Shown here one piece after another: positions 1 to 8,333 of a stretch of 37,164 bases of DNA. Below the pieces are notes generated by a model. That model saw nothing but the letters and a program-made list of their open reading frames with translations, was not told where the DNA came from and did no database searches. The number at the start of each line of letters is the position of its first letter. Position 1 is the first letter of the stretch. The position numbers and the translations under genes were made by a program. Location of the stretch: NCBI GenBank assembly GCA_029242935.1, contig JAQWSX010000020.1:1-37164 (forward strand). The letters are read 5' to 3'. Source of the stretch: Akkermansiaceae bacterium. GTDB lineage: Bacteria; Verrucomicrobiota; Verrucomicrobiia; Verrucomicrobiales; Akkermansiaceae.

Positions 1-915
<915 letters not shown>

Positions 916-937
916 TTAAAGTTTAAGAGTGGGTTTA

Positions 938-1231
938 TTAGTCTTCTAAGACACCAAGGATGTCTGACTGCGATAGGATGAGTTGATCTTCTCCGTTTAC
1001 TTTGACGTCGGTGCCACCGTATTTAGAGATGAGAACTTTGTCGCCGACACTGACATCGAATACGATATCTTTGCCATTTTCATCAGTACCTCCGGTACCG
1101 AGAGCGGTTACTTCAGCCTCTTGCGGCTTCTCCTGAGCAGAGTCAGGAAGAACGATGCCTCCAGCGGAGACTGCTTCTGCTTCGAGCCGCTTCACGAGGA
1201 CGCGGTTTCCGAGTGGTTTAATACTAGCCAT
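938..1231 (-). CDS. groES: Co-chaperonin GroES, 10 kDa
   Basis: GroES is the heptameric lid of the GroEL chamber. The 97-residue protein starts MASIKPLGNRVLVKRLEAE. It has the flexible mobile-loop region (SAGGIVLPDSAQEKPQEAEV) and the usual ending DILGVLE. An in-frame ATG 51 bp upstream exists, but residues before MASIKP match nothing in GroES, so 1231 is taken as the start. The gene lies 78 bp after dnaK and 37 bp before groEL. Having dnaK directly ahead of groESL is less common than dnaK with grpE/dnaJ; neither grpE, dnaJ nor hrcA is in the window. Confidence 0.97.
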   Translation of the reverse strand: MASIKPLGNRVLVKRLEAEAVSAGGIVLPDSAQEKPQEAEVTALGTGGTDENGKDIVFDVSVGDKVLISKYGGTDVKVNGEDQLILSQSDILGVLED

Positions 1232-1269
1232 GTTTTTCTTTATGTTGGTTGTTTGGTTGTTTCGCACAC

Positions 1270-1286
1270 CCCCTTGAAACAAGGGG
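1270..1286 (-). promoter_or_regulatory. Hairpin between dnaK and groES
   Basis: A perfect 7-bp stem with a 3-nt loop (CCCCTTG-TTT-CAAGGGG on the minus strand) lies in the 78-bp dnaK-groES gap. No T-run follows it on the minus strand, so it is a poor intrinsic terminator. It could instead be an mRNA processing or stability element separating dnaK from groESL levels. Its function is inferred. Confidence 0.4.
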
Positions 1287-1309
1287 ACGCGTAAGATTCT
1301 TTCAGAGGT

Positions 1310-3247
1310 CTATTTGTCGGCGTCCACGACTTCCGCGTCCACCACCTTGCCCTTTGCTTGGCGGGGCTCGCCATCGTCGTCGTCAGCGGGATCAATATCA
1401 GGGGCTCCGCCCATGTCAGGCATTGGTCCTCCGGCTCCACCAGCGGCCTGAGCCGCCTGTGCAAGTTCACCGAGGGATTTTTCGAGATCTTCGGTAGTGG
1501 ACTTGATGAGATCGAGATCTTCAGCCTTGAGAGCGCCTTTTACGGCGTCCAGCTTACCGGTGAGCATCTCCTTGAGTTCAGCAGGAGCTTCCTCGGGAAG
1601 TTCGCTAATCTGCTTTTCGACCTGATAGACCATGGATTCGGCCTTATTCTTCGTGTCGACAGCTTCGGCTCGCTTCTTGTCCTCCTCAGCATGAGCTTCG
1701 GCTTCGCGCTTGGCCTTCTCGATCTCCTCTTCAGAAAGACCACTAGATCCTTCGATGGAAATTTTCTGCTCCTTGCCAGATTTCTTGTCGGTTGCGGAGA
1801 CATGGAGAATTCCATTGGCATCGATATCGAAGGTCACTTCAATTTGGGGCATTCCACGAGGGGCGCCATCAATTCCAGAGAGCTGGAAGTTTCCGAGAAG
1901 CTTATTATCAGCGAAGAGCGGACGTTCCCCCTGACAAATGCGGATATCGACGGCGGGCTGATTATCAACTGCAGTTGAGAAAACTTGTGACTTTTTAACG
2001 GGGACCGTTGTATTACGCTCGATCATCGCGGTCGCACGGCTGCCTTCGGTCTCAATCGAAAGAGTAAGAGGGGTGACATCGAGGAGAAGAACGTCTTTCA
2101 CATCGCCCTGGAGCACTCCACCCTGAATGGCAGCGCCAATAGCAACCACCTCATCGGGGTTGACACCTTGGTGGGGGTCCTTACTGGCTAGTTCCTTAGC
2201 AGTTTCGACCACTTTCGGCATGCGGGTCATTCCACCCACCAGAACGAGCTCATCGAGTTCACCGGCGCTTACTCCAGCCTCCTTAAGACAGTCCGTGACT
2301 GGTTTCCTAGTGCGAGCGAAAAGATGCTCAGTGAGTTGCTCGAGCTTGTTACGACTGAGACCAACCTGAATATGCTTGGGGCCAGTGGCGTCAGCCGTTA
2401 TAAATGGAAGGTTGAGGTCGTAATTCTGCGATGAAGAAAGGGCGATTTTGGCCTTCTCAGCTTCTTCTTTGATTCGCTGAAGGGCGTCAGGCTGACCTGA
2501 AAGGTCAATGCCTTCTTTCTCCTTAAAATCAGCCACAATAAAGTCGATCAGAGCGTTGTCCCAATCATCACCACCCAGCTGGGTGTCACCGTCGGTCGCA
2601 AGGACCTCAAAAACGCCATCGGAAATTTCCAAGACCGAGATATCAAAGGTCCCGCCTCCCAGATCGTAAATAGCGACTTTCTGATCAGCCTTAGAATCAA
2701 GCCCATAGGCGAGCGATGCTGCGGTAGGCTCGTTAATAATGCGGCGAACTTTGAGACCGGCAATTTCACCGGCAGCTTTCGTGGCATTACGCTGAGAGTC
2801 ATTGAAGTAGGCGGGAACGGTGATGACCGCTTCCGTGATCGTCTCGCCAAGCTTGGATTCAGCGTCAGACTTCAGTTTACCGAGAACAATCGCGGCAATT
2901 TCTTGGGGTGAAAATACCTTCTTCCCGCCTTCAACTTCAACCTCGATGTGGGCATCACCATTTTCAGCTTTTACGATATCATAGGGCACCCGCCTGTCCT
3001 CATTGGTGAGTTCCTCATACTTACGTCCGATGAGACGCTTGGCCGAAAAGACCGTATTTTTGGCGTTAGTGACGGCCTGGCGTTTGGCGGCCTGACCAAC
3101 AAGGCGCTCTCCGTTTTTCGCAAAAGCGACCACTGATGGAGTGGTGCGTGCACCTTCTGAATTTTCGAGAACAGTGGCCTCTCCTCCCTCCATGACAGAC
3201 ATGCAGGAGTTGGTTGTCCCGAGGTCGATTCCTAAAATTTTTCCCAT
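1310..3247 (-). CDS. dnaK: Molecular chaperone DnaK (Hsp70)
   Basis: Cytoplasmic ATP-dependent Hsp70 chaperone, 645 residues, a normal length. The nucleotide-binding domain opens with [20 protein letters not shown], has the phosphate-loop segment [15 protein letters not shown] and [10 protein letters not shown], and is joined by the conserved linker [17 protein letters not shown] to the substrate-binding domain ([11 protein letters not shown], then the [10 protein letters not shown] region). A helical lid and a flexible acidic tail ending [11 protein letters not shown] follow. Minus-strand AGGAAG (3258-3263) is a good ribosome binding site 10 bases before the ATG. The gene heads a dnaK-groES-groEL unit. 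No CIRCE inverted repeat is seen upstream; a sigma-54-type promoter is. Confidence 0.98.
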   Translation of the reverse strand: MGKILGIDLGTTNSCMSVMEGGEATVLENSEGARTTPSVVAFAKNGERLVGQAAKRQAVTNAKNTVFSAKRLIGRKYEELTNEDRRVPYDIVKAENGDAHIEVEVEGGKKVFSPQEIAAIVLGKLKSDAESKLGETITEAVITVPAYFNDSQRNATKAAGEIAGLKVRRIINEPTAASLAYGLDSKADQKVAIYDLGGGTFDISVLEISDGVFEVLATDGDTQLGGDDWDNALIDFIVADFKEKEGIDLSGQPDALQRIKEEAEKAKIALSSSQNYDLNLPFITADATGPKHIQVGLSRNKLEQLTEHLFARTRKPVTDCLKEAGVSAGELDELVLVGGMTRMPKVVETAKELASKDPHQGVNPDEVVAIGAAIQGGVLQGDVKDVLLLDVTPLTLSIETEGSRATAMIERNTTVPVKKSQVFSTAVDNQPAVDIRICQGERPLFADNKLLGNFQLSGIDGAPRGMPQIEVTFDIDANGILHVSATDKKSGKEQKISIEGSSGLSEEEIEKAKREAEAHAEEDKKRAEAVDTKNKAESMVYQVEKQISELPEEAPAELKEMLTGKLDAVKGALKAEDLDLIKSTTEDLEKSLGELAQAAQAAGGAGGPMPDMGGAPDIDPADDDDGEPRQAKGKVVDAEVVDADK

Positions 3248-3291
3248 GATCTTGTTTCTTCCTAATTAAATTGGTTTTAAAATTGCGGCCG

Positions 3292-3301
3292 TTTGGCCAA
3301 A
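3292..3301. promoter_or_regulatory. 10-bp palindrome in the dnaK leader
   Basis: TTTGGCCAAA is a perfect palindrome between the predicted dnaK transcription start (about 3310) and the dnaK ATG. A related interrupted repeat, TTGGCC-N6-GGCCAA, lies at 3440-3457 in the same intergenic region. This placement would suit a repressor site or a leader structure, but the sites are short and no protein partner is known. Confidence 0.25.
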
Positions 3302-3321
3302 GTGATTTGCAGATCTTATAG

Positions 3322-3336
3322 GCAAGAGATGTGCCA
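3322..3336 (-). promoter_or_regulatory. Sigma-54 (-24/-12) promoter for dnaK-groESL
   Basis: On the minus strand the sequence reads TGGCAC-ATCTC-TTGC, an exact match to the sigma-54 core TGGCAC-N5-TTGC with the required ten bases between GG and GC. It is intergenic, points at dnaK and would give a leader of about 63 nt. A sigma-70-like pair, TTGAGT (3340-3345) and TATAAG (3315-3320) with a long 19-bp spacer, overlaps it and is a weaker alternative. Confidence 0.6.
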
Positions 3337-3439
3337 ATCACTCAAATCCTTTAACTACGTGGAAAACATCCACAGAGACCATCTCAGGTGCGCCATAATG
3401 TCGCGCTTCACCCAATCATAGAACGACAGGCTGTCACAC

Positions 3440-3457
3440 TTGGCCTCACCCGGCCAA
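3440..3457. repeat. Inverted repeat TTGGCC-N6-GGCCAA
   Basis: Six-base arms around TCACCC lie in the spacer between the divergent dnaK and DUF1844 genes, about 70 bp upstream of the DUF1844 start. It could be an operator or a chance hairpin. It shares TTGGCC with the palindrome at 3292-3301. Confidence 0.25.
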
Positions 3458-3524
3458 CCCTTGGACAGTTTTAAAAAACAGGCAGTTCTTGAGAATTCAG
3501 ATCGACTCAGGTAGCCTCCGCTTC

Positions 3525-3821
3525 ATGAGTGATTCACCTTCCGAGGCAGAAACCCCGGACGAACGGTTTGCTGCTTTTGTCTATTTCCAGGCCCAAAACG
3601 GGGGGCTTTTCCTAGGGCGAATCCCAAATCCCGCAACGGGCGAAACCAGTGTCAACATCCGGGCCGCCAAGAGCGTCGTAGATTCATTGGAAATGCTCAC
3701 CGAGAAAACCAAAGGTAATCTGAACAAGGCGGAAGATAACATGCTAAAAATTGCCACCGAAAACCTCCGAAAACTCTTAGACGAAGTCTCGACAGAACCC
3801 CTCAACGCCAAAGATTCATGA
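3525..3821 (+). CDS. DUF1844 family protein
   Basis: A 98-residue cytoplasmic protein starting MSDSPSEAETPDERFAAFVY. The diagnostic part of DUF1844 is clear: GRIPNPATGETSVNIRAAKSVVDSLEMLTEKTKGNL, then a helical tail resembling the family's LR-rich end. The biochemical role of the family is unknown. An in-frame ATG at 3489 would add 12 residues; 3525 is preferred because the extra residues do not resemble the family. The stop overlaps the kdsA start as ATGA, so the two are probably translationally coupled. It is the first gene of the kdsA-lptCAB operon, which hints at a link to envelope or LPS synthesis, though the family occurs in many contexts. Confidence 0.85.
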   Translation: MSDSPSEAETPDERFAAFVYFQAQNGGLFLGRIPNPATGETSVNIRAAKSVVDSLEMLTEKTKGNLNKAEDNMLKIATENLRKLLDEVSTEPLNAKDS

Positions 3822-4639
3822 ATACCTTTGAGCTTGGAAACTTCAACGTTGGCTCCGGTGATCCCTTATTCATTCTTGGCCCTTGTGGACTTGAAGAAGA
3901 AGACTTCGCTTGGCGCATGGCGCGAGCTTTGAAAGAAATCGCGGCCCGACTCGAGATCAAGTTCGTCTTCAAAGCCTCTTACGACAAAGCCAATCGGACT
4001 TCGGTGGATTCCTACCGGGGCCCCGGGGTCGAAAAAGGGTGCCGCATCCTTGGTGAAATTGGCAAAGAGCTCGGCGTGCCCGTCACTACCGACGTTCACA
4101 CTCCCGAAGAAATTGAAATCGCAGCCACGAACATCGACCTATTACAAATTCCAGCTTTCCTCTGCCGTCAGACCGACCTCCTTGCGGCTGCTGCCCGGAG
4201 TGGTCGTCCCGTCAACGTCAAAAAAGGCCAATTCCTTGCTCCGTGGGACATCGATCCCATCTTAGGAAAGCTCCGGCACTTCGACTGCAATCAATTCGCA
4301 ATTACAGAAAGAGGCACCACCTTCGGATACAACAACCTCGTTGCTGACATGCGATCGCTGCCATGGATGCGAGAGAAAGGAGTGCCGGTCATTTTTGATG
4401 CCACCCACTCTGTCCAGCGTCCCGGAGGACTAGGAGGGACAACCGGTGGCGATGGCGAGCTTGCACCCGTTCTGGCCCGCAGTGCTATCGCAGCCGGAGT
4501 CGATGGCGTTTTCATGGAAGTTCACGAAAACCCTGCTAAAGCTCTCTCCGACGGCTCAAACCAAATTCCACTTGATCAAATCGAAAACGTTCTCACGCGC
4601 CTTCTCGCGATCCATCGCGCCGCTCATCCTGAATCATGA
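3818..4639 (+). CDS. kdsA: KDO-8-phosphate synthase KdsA (metal-dependent type)
   Basis: 3-Deoxy-D-manno-octulosonate-8-phosphate synthase condenses phosphoenolpyruvate and arabinose-5-phosphate, the first committed step to KDO for the LPS core. The protein has 273 residues, near the E. coli length. It contains FKASYDKANRTS, SYRGPGVEKG, TDVHTPEE, the LLQIPAFLCRQTDLL segment, NVKKGQFLAPWD and the FDATHSVQRPGG loop. Near the N-terminus it reads GPC (Cys23) where the metal-independent E. coli enzyme has Asn, which places it in the metal-dependent class. Both ends overlap neighbouring genes as ATGA, showing tight coupling in the operon. Confidence 0.96.
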   Translation: MNTFELGNFNVGSGDPLFILGPCGLEEEDFAWRMARALKEIAARLEIKFVFKASYDKANRTSVDSYRGPGVEKGCRILGEIGKELGVPVTTDVHTPEEIEIAATNIDLLQIPAFLCRQTDLLAAAARSGRPVNVKKGQFLAPWDIDPILGKLRHFDCNQFAITERGTTFGYNNLVADMRSLPWMREKGVPVIFDATHSVQRPGGLGGTTGGDGELAPVLARSAIAAGVDGVFMEVHENPAKALSDGSNQIPLDQIENVLTRLLAIHRAAHPES

Positions 4640-5160
4640 AGCTACTCCTTCTTATGTTGATTTTCCTCCTGCCCTCGTGCCAGGAGGAACAGAAGCGCGT
4701 AAGGCCCACCATCCAAAAAGAAGCGAACACCAGAGACTCTAACGAGGAGGAAAAGCAATCGCTTCTCAATGTGCCTGCAGGAGCCGTCATTGAAGATCTC
4801 GTTCTCCCCTATTATAACGATGCCCAGAAAAAAGTTTCGCTCCTGACAATAAAAGAAGTCACGGTCGCTGACGACGTTCGTATTGATAAGACCATCCTTA
4901 AAGGTGAAAATCTGAAGGTGTGGCTTTTCGATGAGGAGGGAGCCATTCGCAGCACGACAGTTATCTCATCCGCTGACTACCTCGTAAACAAGGATCAACT
5001 CGTTGCCAAAAGCGAAGTCCTTATGATTGGATCCGATGGAAAATTTGCAGCCAAATCAAAAGGCGGAATCTTCTCACTCACGACCGGCCAAGCGATCCTA
5101 CTTGGGCCGGCCACCGCGCAATTTAAAATTCCGCAAAAAAAAGATATTGAAGCACCATGA
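4636..5160 (+). CDS. lptC: LptC-like lipoprotein for LPS export
   Basis: A 174-residue putative lipoprotein. It has a hydrophobic signal MKLLLLMLIFLLPSC with a lipobox L-P-S-C, so the mature protein would start at Cys15. The mature part is a charged linker followed by beta-rich sequence of the LptC/LptA jelly-roll kind (AVIEDLVLPYYNDAQKKVSL ... SADYLVNKDQLVAKSEVLM). LptC normally has an uncleaved N-terminal helix rather than a lipid anchor, so the lipoprotein form is a variant. The call rests on the fold-like pattern and on its place directly before lptA-like and lptB. Both ends overlap neighbours by four bases. Confidence 0.75.
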   Translation: MKLLLLMLIFLLPSCQEEQKRVRPTIQKEANTRDSNEEEKQSLLNVPAGAVIEDLVLPYYNDAQKKVSLLTIKEVTVADDVRIDKTILKGENLKVWLFDEEGAIRSTTVISSADYLVNKDQLVAKSEVLMIGSDGKFAAKSKGGIFSLTTGQAILLGPATAQFKIPQKKDIEAP

Positions 5161-6020
5161 AATTACAGCCTCTCATCCTACTCGCTGTCATCCCTATTCT
5201 GTTTGCAGCCCCCCCTCCCCGCGTCACTGATAAGGATCTTGCGCGTTTTGAACGTCTCGTAACCCCAAAGGAAAGACCTGATCTTGGAGCGATTGAAAGT
5301 TACGAGAAAGCCGAAGCTCGTAACCAAGCAACCGCTAAACGTATGGTGGACTTTTTAAATTCGGCCGGCCAACCCACCCTAATTTCCCAACCCGATGCTC
5401 CGGCACCTTCCCAAGATGACATCGAAGACCCTCTCGAGGGACTTTTTGAACCAGCACCAGACACACTCCTTATTTCCTGCAGTAAAGGCATCTACCTAGA
5501 CGGGGAATCCTATGAAATTGATTACCTAGGAAAAGTGAAAATCCAAGGCAAGGGACTGACCCTGACCTGCGACAAACAGCTCAAAGCCCTGTTCTACCCT
5601 CCTGAGAAGGAAGAGGCTGAAAAAAAAGTGCCGACCGAGGAAGCAAAGAAAGACCCGCTTGCCAAATTCGGAGGATTTGGAGAGCTCAAACAATTTACTG
5701 CGGGCGGAAATGTCCGGGTTAACGGTAAGACTGAGGACGGACAAAAAGTCTATATGGGGGGAGACAACGCTCTTTATGAAATGAGTAAAGGAGGTGAATT
5801 AGAAAACTCCACGATCACTTTTCGTGGGAAAAAAATCGGCTTCATGATGGGAGACGTCACTGACAAAAGCAACAAAGCCACCTCATACGCCATGACTTCC
5901 GTTTCCGACGATGCCTGGATCAAAGCGGTAGTTCGAGGACAAATGCTTTTCGTTGAATGGAGTCCTACTGGCTGGCTCACAAAGGTCGGATTCCCCCCAC
6001 AAGCCCCGGAAAAGAAATAA
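5157..6020 (+). CDS. lptA: LptA/OstA-like periplasmic LPS transport protein
   Basis: A 287-residue secreted protein. A signal peptide (MKLQPLILLAVIPILFAAPP) precedes a helical, charged stretch (about residues 25-95). An OstA-like beta domain follows from about residue 100: SCSKGIYLDGESYEIDYLGK, KGLTLTCDKQLKALFYPP, then TAGGNVRVNGKTEDGQKVYM. LptA forms the periplasmic bridge that carries LPS from the inner to the outer membrane. At 287 residues it is about 100 longer than E. coli LptA, owing to the N-terminal stretch and a lysine/glutamate-rich insert near 147-165. It overlaps lptC by four bases and ends 7 bp before lptB. Confidence 0.8.
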   Translation: MKLQPLILLAVIPILFAAPPPRVTDKDLARFERLVTPKERPDLGAIESYEKAEARNQATAKRMVDFLNSAGQPTLISQPDAPAPSQDDIEDPLEGLFEPAPDTLLISCSKGIYLDGESYEIDYLGKVKIQGKGLTLTCDKQLKALFYPPEKEEAEKKVPTEEAKKDPLAKFGGFGELKQFTAGGNVRVNGKTEDGQKVYMGGDNALYEMSKGGELENSTITFRGKKIGFMMGDVTDKSNKATSYAMTSVSDDAWIKAVVRGQMLFVEWSPTGWLTKVGFPPQAPEKK

Positions 6021-6027
6021 GGAACAC

Positions 6028-6768
6028 ATGAGCACCCAATCTCCACTCCTTGAAGTCCAAGGACTCCAAAAATCATACGGTGGTCGAAAGGTAGTCGATG
6101 ATGTAGGGCTCCGCGTAAATCCAGGCCAAATCGTGGGGTTACTCGGCCCTAATGGAGCAGGGAAAACCACCACCTTTTATATGGTCGCAGGCTTGGTTCG
6201 CCCCGACCGTGGCCGGGTCTCCTTTCTCTCAAAGGAAATCACCCGCCAACCCATGCACAAGCGGGCACGACACGGGATGGGTTACCTTCCTCAGGAAGAA
6301 TCAATTTTCCGAAAACTCAGCGTGAAAGACAACCTCCTTGCCGTCCTTGAGACCCGCAAAGGAATGTCAAAAACACAACGTCACGAACGAGCCGATTTTT
6401 TACTTGAACGTTTCGGGATCACGCATGTGCATAAATCAATGGCGCTAGCTCTTTCGGGCGGCGAAAAAAGACGCCTCTCCCTCGCCCGCTGTCTTTGCAC
6501 CGAACCAAAACTGTTATTACTCGACGAACCTTTCGTCGGAATCGACCCCATTGCAGTTCAGGAAATTCATAAAATTATTCGTGAACTCAGAGATACCGAC
6601 GGCCTTTCTATTCTAATCACCGACCACCAAGTACGTGAAACCCTCGACATTGTTGATCACGCGTCTCTTCTAGTGGAAGGAAAAGTAATGATCGAAGGAT
6701 CCTCGGAAGAACTGGTTAACAACGAAACCGCGCGCAAACTCTACTTTGGATCGGATTTTCGATTTTAG
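6028..6768 (+). CDS. lptB: LPS export ABC transporter ATPase LptB
   Basis: Cytoplasmic ATPase of the LptB2FG transporter, which extracts LPS from the inner membrane. The protein has 246 residues. Walker A is GPNGAGKTT (40-48), the ABC signature LSGGEKRR (142-149), Walker B LLLLDE (162-167) and the H-loop histidine is His200 in TDHQVRE. YLPQEESIFRKLSV matches the Q-loop region typical of LptB. The start at 6028 follows AAGGAACAC, a good ribosome binding site, and lies 7 bp after lptA. Upstream in-frame extension would overlap lptA and has no family match. LptF and LptG are not in the window. Confidence 0.96.
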   Translation: MSTQSPLLEVQGLQKSYGGRKVVDDVGLRVNPGQIVGLLGPNGAGKTTTFYMVAGLVRPDRGRVSFLSKEITRQPMHKRARHGMGYLPQEESIFRKLSVKDNLLAVLETRKGMSKTQRHERADFLLERFGITHVHKSMALALSGGEKRRLSLARCLCTEPKLLLLDEPFVGIDPIAVQEIHKIIRELRDTDGLSILITDHQVRETLDIVDHASLLVEGKVMIEGSSEELVNNETARKLYFGSDFRF

Positions 6769-6825
6769 ATAAGACCCAGAAACTCCTGCCTAGTGGCCGA
6801 GCTAGGGAACCTATGACCACCAGAT

Positions 6826-7476
6826 TTAAAGTGAGAATCCGGTAAGATTAGGAACAGTTCGATCCGCTCCGCAGGCAACTAGTTCCTCTACGTTAAAATC
6901 ACCGGTTGCAACCGCGACACATTTCGCCCCAAAAGCATGGGCGCAGGCGACATCCTTAGGAGTGTCGCCAATCACCAGAACTTCATCCGGAGAGAATTTC
7001 ATGCCTGTCGATTTCTCAGCCCGACCCAGAGCAATTGGACCCAGCTTATTGCGGTTCCAGTGATCATCTCCATAAGCTCCAAATTGAAAATGTTCAGCGA
7101 TGCCGTAGTGAGAAACTTTGAGCATGGCTCCTCTTTCGATATTCCCAGTCAGAAGCCCCAAAAAATGACCTTCTTCCTTTAAGGAAGCCAACAGCTCGTT
7201 CACACCCCCAAGAAGGCGTCCTCCATACTTAGGACTCCCCAAGTTTTCTTTCATTCGGGACAGGTAGAATTGGTAAAACTTCTCTCCAACCACCGGATCA
7301 TATTTACGTCCGAAGTGTTCAAAAAATCCACGCAGAATTGCACCGTCAGTAGCTCCGGCGAGATCGAGAGACGGACCTTCCTTACCAAAAACTTCAATCG
7401 CAGCATCGTGCAAAGCAGTCAAACCAGCACCTCCGGTATCCACTAGGGTGCCATCGATATCAAATAAAATAAGCAT
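6826..7476 (-). CDS. HAD-family phosphatase, phosphoglycolate-phosphatase-like
   Basis: A 216-residue haloacid dehalogenase hydrolase. Motif I is LFDIDGTLVDT with nucleophile Asp6 and acid/base Asp8. Motif II is GLLTGN, a basic residue for motif III is in the NKLGPIALGRAE region, and motif IV is VIGDTPKDV. A helical cap between motifs I and II (residues about 15-80) makes it subfamily IA. Phosphoglycolate phosphatase is the closest general type, but the substrate cannot be read from the sequence. It starts 20 bp after infC in the same direction and probably shares its transcript. It converges on lptB, with no clear terminator in the 57-bp gap. Confidence 0.88.
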   Translation of the reverse strand: MLILFDIDGTLVDTGGAGLTALHDAAIEVFGKEGPSLDLAGATDGAILRGFFEHFGRKYDPVVGEKFYQFYLSRMKENLGSPKYGGRLLGGVNELLASLKEEGHFLGLLTGNIERGAMLKVSHYGIAEHFQFGAYGDDHWNRNKLGPIALGRAEKSTGMKFSPDEVLVIGDTPKDVACAHAFGAKCVAVATGDFNVEELVACGADRTVPNLTGFSL

Positions 7477-7496
7477 CGAAGGATTTACGGAAGATT

Positions 7497-8144
7497 TTAC
7501 TCATCTTCGTCCTCGTGACGCTCTTCGCTCTCGTGATCTTCTTCATTCTCAATGTCATCCGAGTCATCAAACTCGTGATCCTTGGCCTCATCTTCGTGAA
7601 TTAGCTCCCCGTGAGAAAGCATGAAACGACGCTCACGTTTCTCAGCTGCAATCGGGGAGAGCACCATTCCGATGGCGCGGCCCGCCAACTTGGGCTCCAT
7701 ATCAACGTGAGACATCCCAGCAAGGTCGTCTTTGACTCGCTCCATGACCTCAAACCCAATATCACGGTGGGCATTCTCACGACCACGGAACTGAAGCTGA
7801 ACACGAACCTTATTGCCTTCATCGAGAAACTTCTCAGCACGAGCACACTTGATGTTATAATCATGCTCCTCGGTACGGACACGAAATTTCACTTCCTTCA
7901 TCTTTACCGGACCTTTGCTCTTTGAAGTTTTTTTCAGCTTGGACTGTTCGTATTTATATTTCCCGTAATCCACGATTCGGCAAACCGGAGGATCAGCTTT
8001 GGGAGCGATCTCGACAAGGTCAAGCCCCACTGATTTGGCTTTATCGATCGCTTCACGGGTCGTCATAACCCCTAGTTGTTGACTATCTTCACCGTAAACA
8101 ACACGGATCTTAGGAGCACGAATTCGATCGTTCACCCGGGTCAT
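7497..8144 (-). CDS. infC: Translation initiation factor IF-3
   Basis: IF-3 binds the 30S subunit and checks the start codon and initiator tRNA. From the ATG at 8144 the protein has 215 residues. The N-domain begins TRVNDRIRAPKIRVVYGEDS and includes VGLDLVEIAPKADPPVCRI-VDYGKYKYE. A lysine-rich linker leads to the C-domain, KEVKFRVRTEEHDYNIK to GMVLSPIAAEK. About 35 strongly acidic residues follow the normal end. The frame stays open for a further 14 codons upstream, beginning ATA GCT AAG at 8186 and encoding a lysine/arginine-rich start. infC is known for rare start codons, so the true start may be AUA at 8186. It follows thrS, but rpmI and rplT do not follow it. Confidence 0.95.
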   Translation of the reverse strand: MTRVNDRIRAPKIRVVYGEDSQQLGVMTTREAIDKAKSVGLDLVEIAPKADPPVCRIVDYGKYKYEQSKLKKTSKSKGPVKMKEVKFRVRTEEHDYNIKCARAEKFLDEGNKVRVQLQFRGRENAHRDIGFEVMERVKDDLAGMSHVDMEPKLAGRAIGMVLSPIAAEKRERRFMLSHGELIHEDEAKDHEFDDSDDIENEEDHESEERHEDEDE

Positions 8145-8333
8145 ATCCCGGCGTGCTCTTTTGAACTTTTTTTTCTTCTTAGCTATGGTCTTGGCAGGTT
8201 GTGGTTATCAGGGAGAGAACTCAAGTAGGCACGAAGCCACCTTGAATCCGAAAGGATTAAAATCGGCTGCGTAAGGGCGCATGCTAGCAACATCTCTCAT
8301 ACGTGGGACACGCAAATGGATGACAGCCAGGCA

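Noticed and set aside
1358-1978. Plus-strand open frame of 206 codons inside dnaK
   Set aside because: It is antisense to the DnaK substrate-binding domain and has no recognisable features.
3248-3524. CIRCE element (TTAGCACTC-N9-GAGTGCTAA) upstream of dnaK
   Set aside because: I looked for it and it is not present; the only strong signal is the sigma-54-type box.
7477-7496. rpmI and rplT expected after infC
   Set aside because: The next gene is a HAD phosphatase 20 bp away; no ribosomal protein L35 or L20 sequence is present in the window.
8245-8258. AATCC-GAAA-GGATT hairpin between thrS and infC
   Set aside because: The stem is short and the GNRA loop is on the plus strand, opposite to the genes; there is no T-run on the minus strand.
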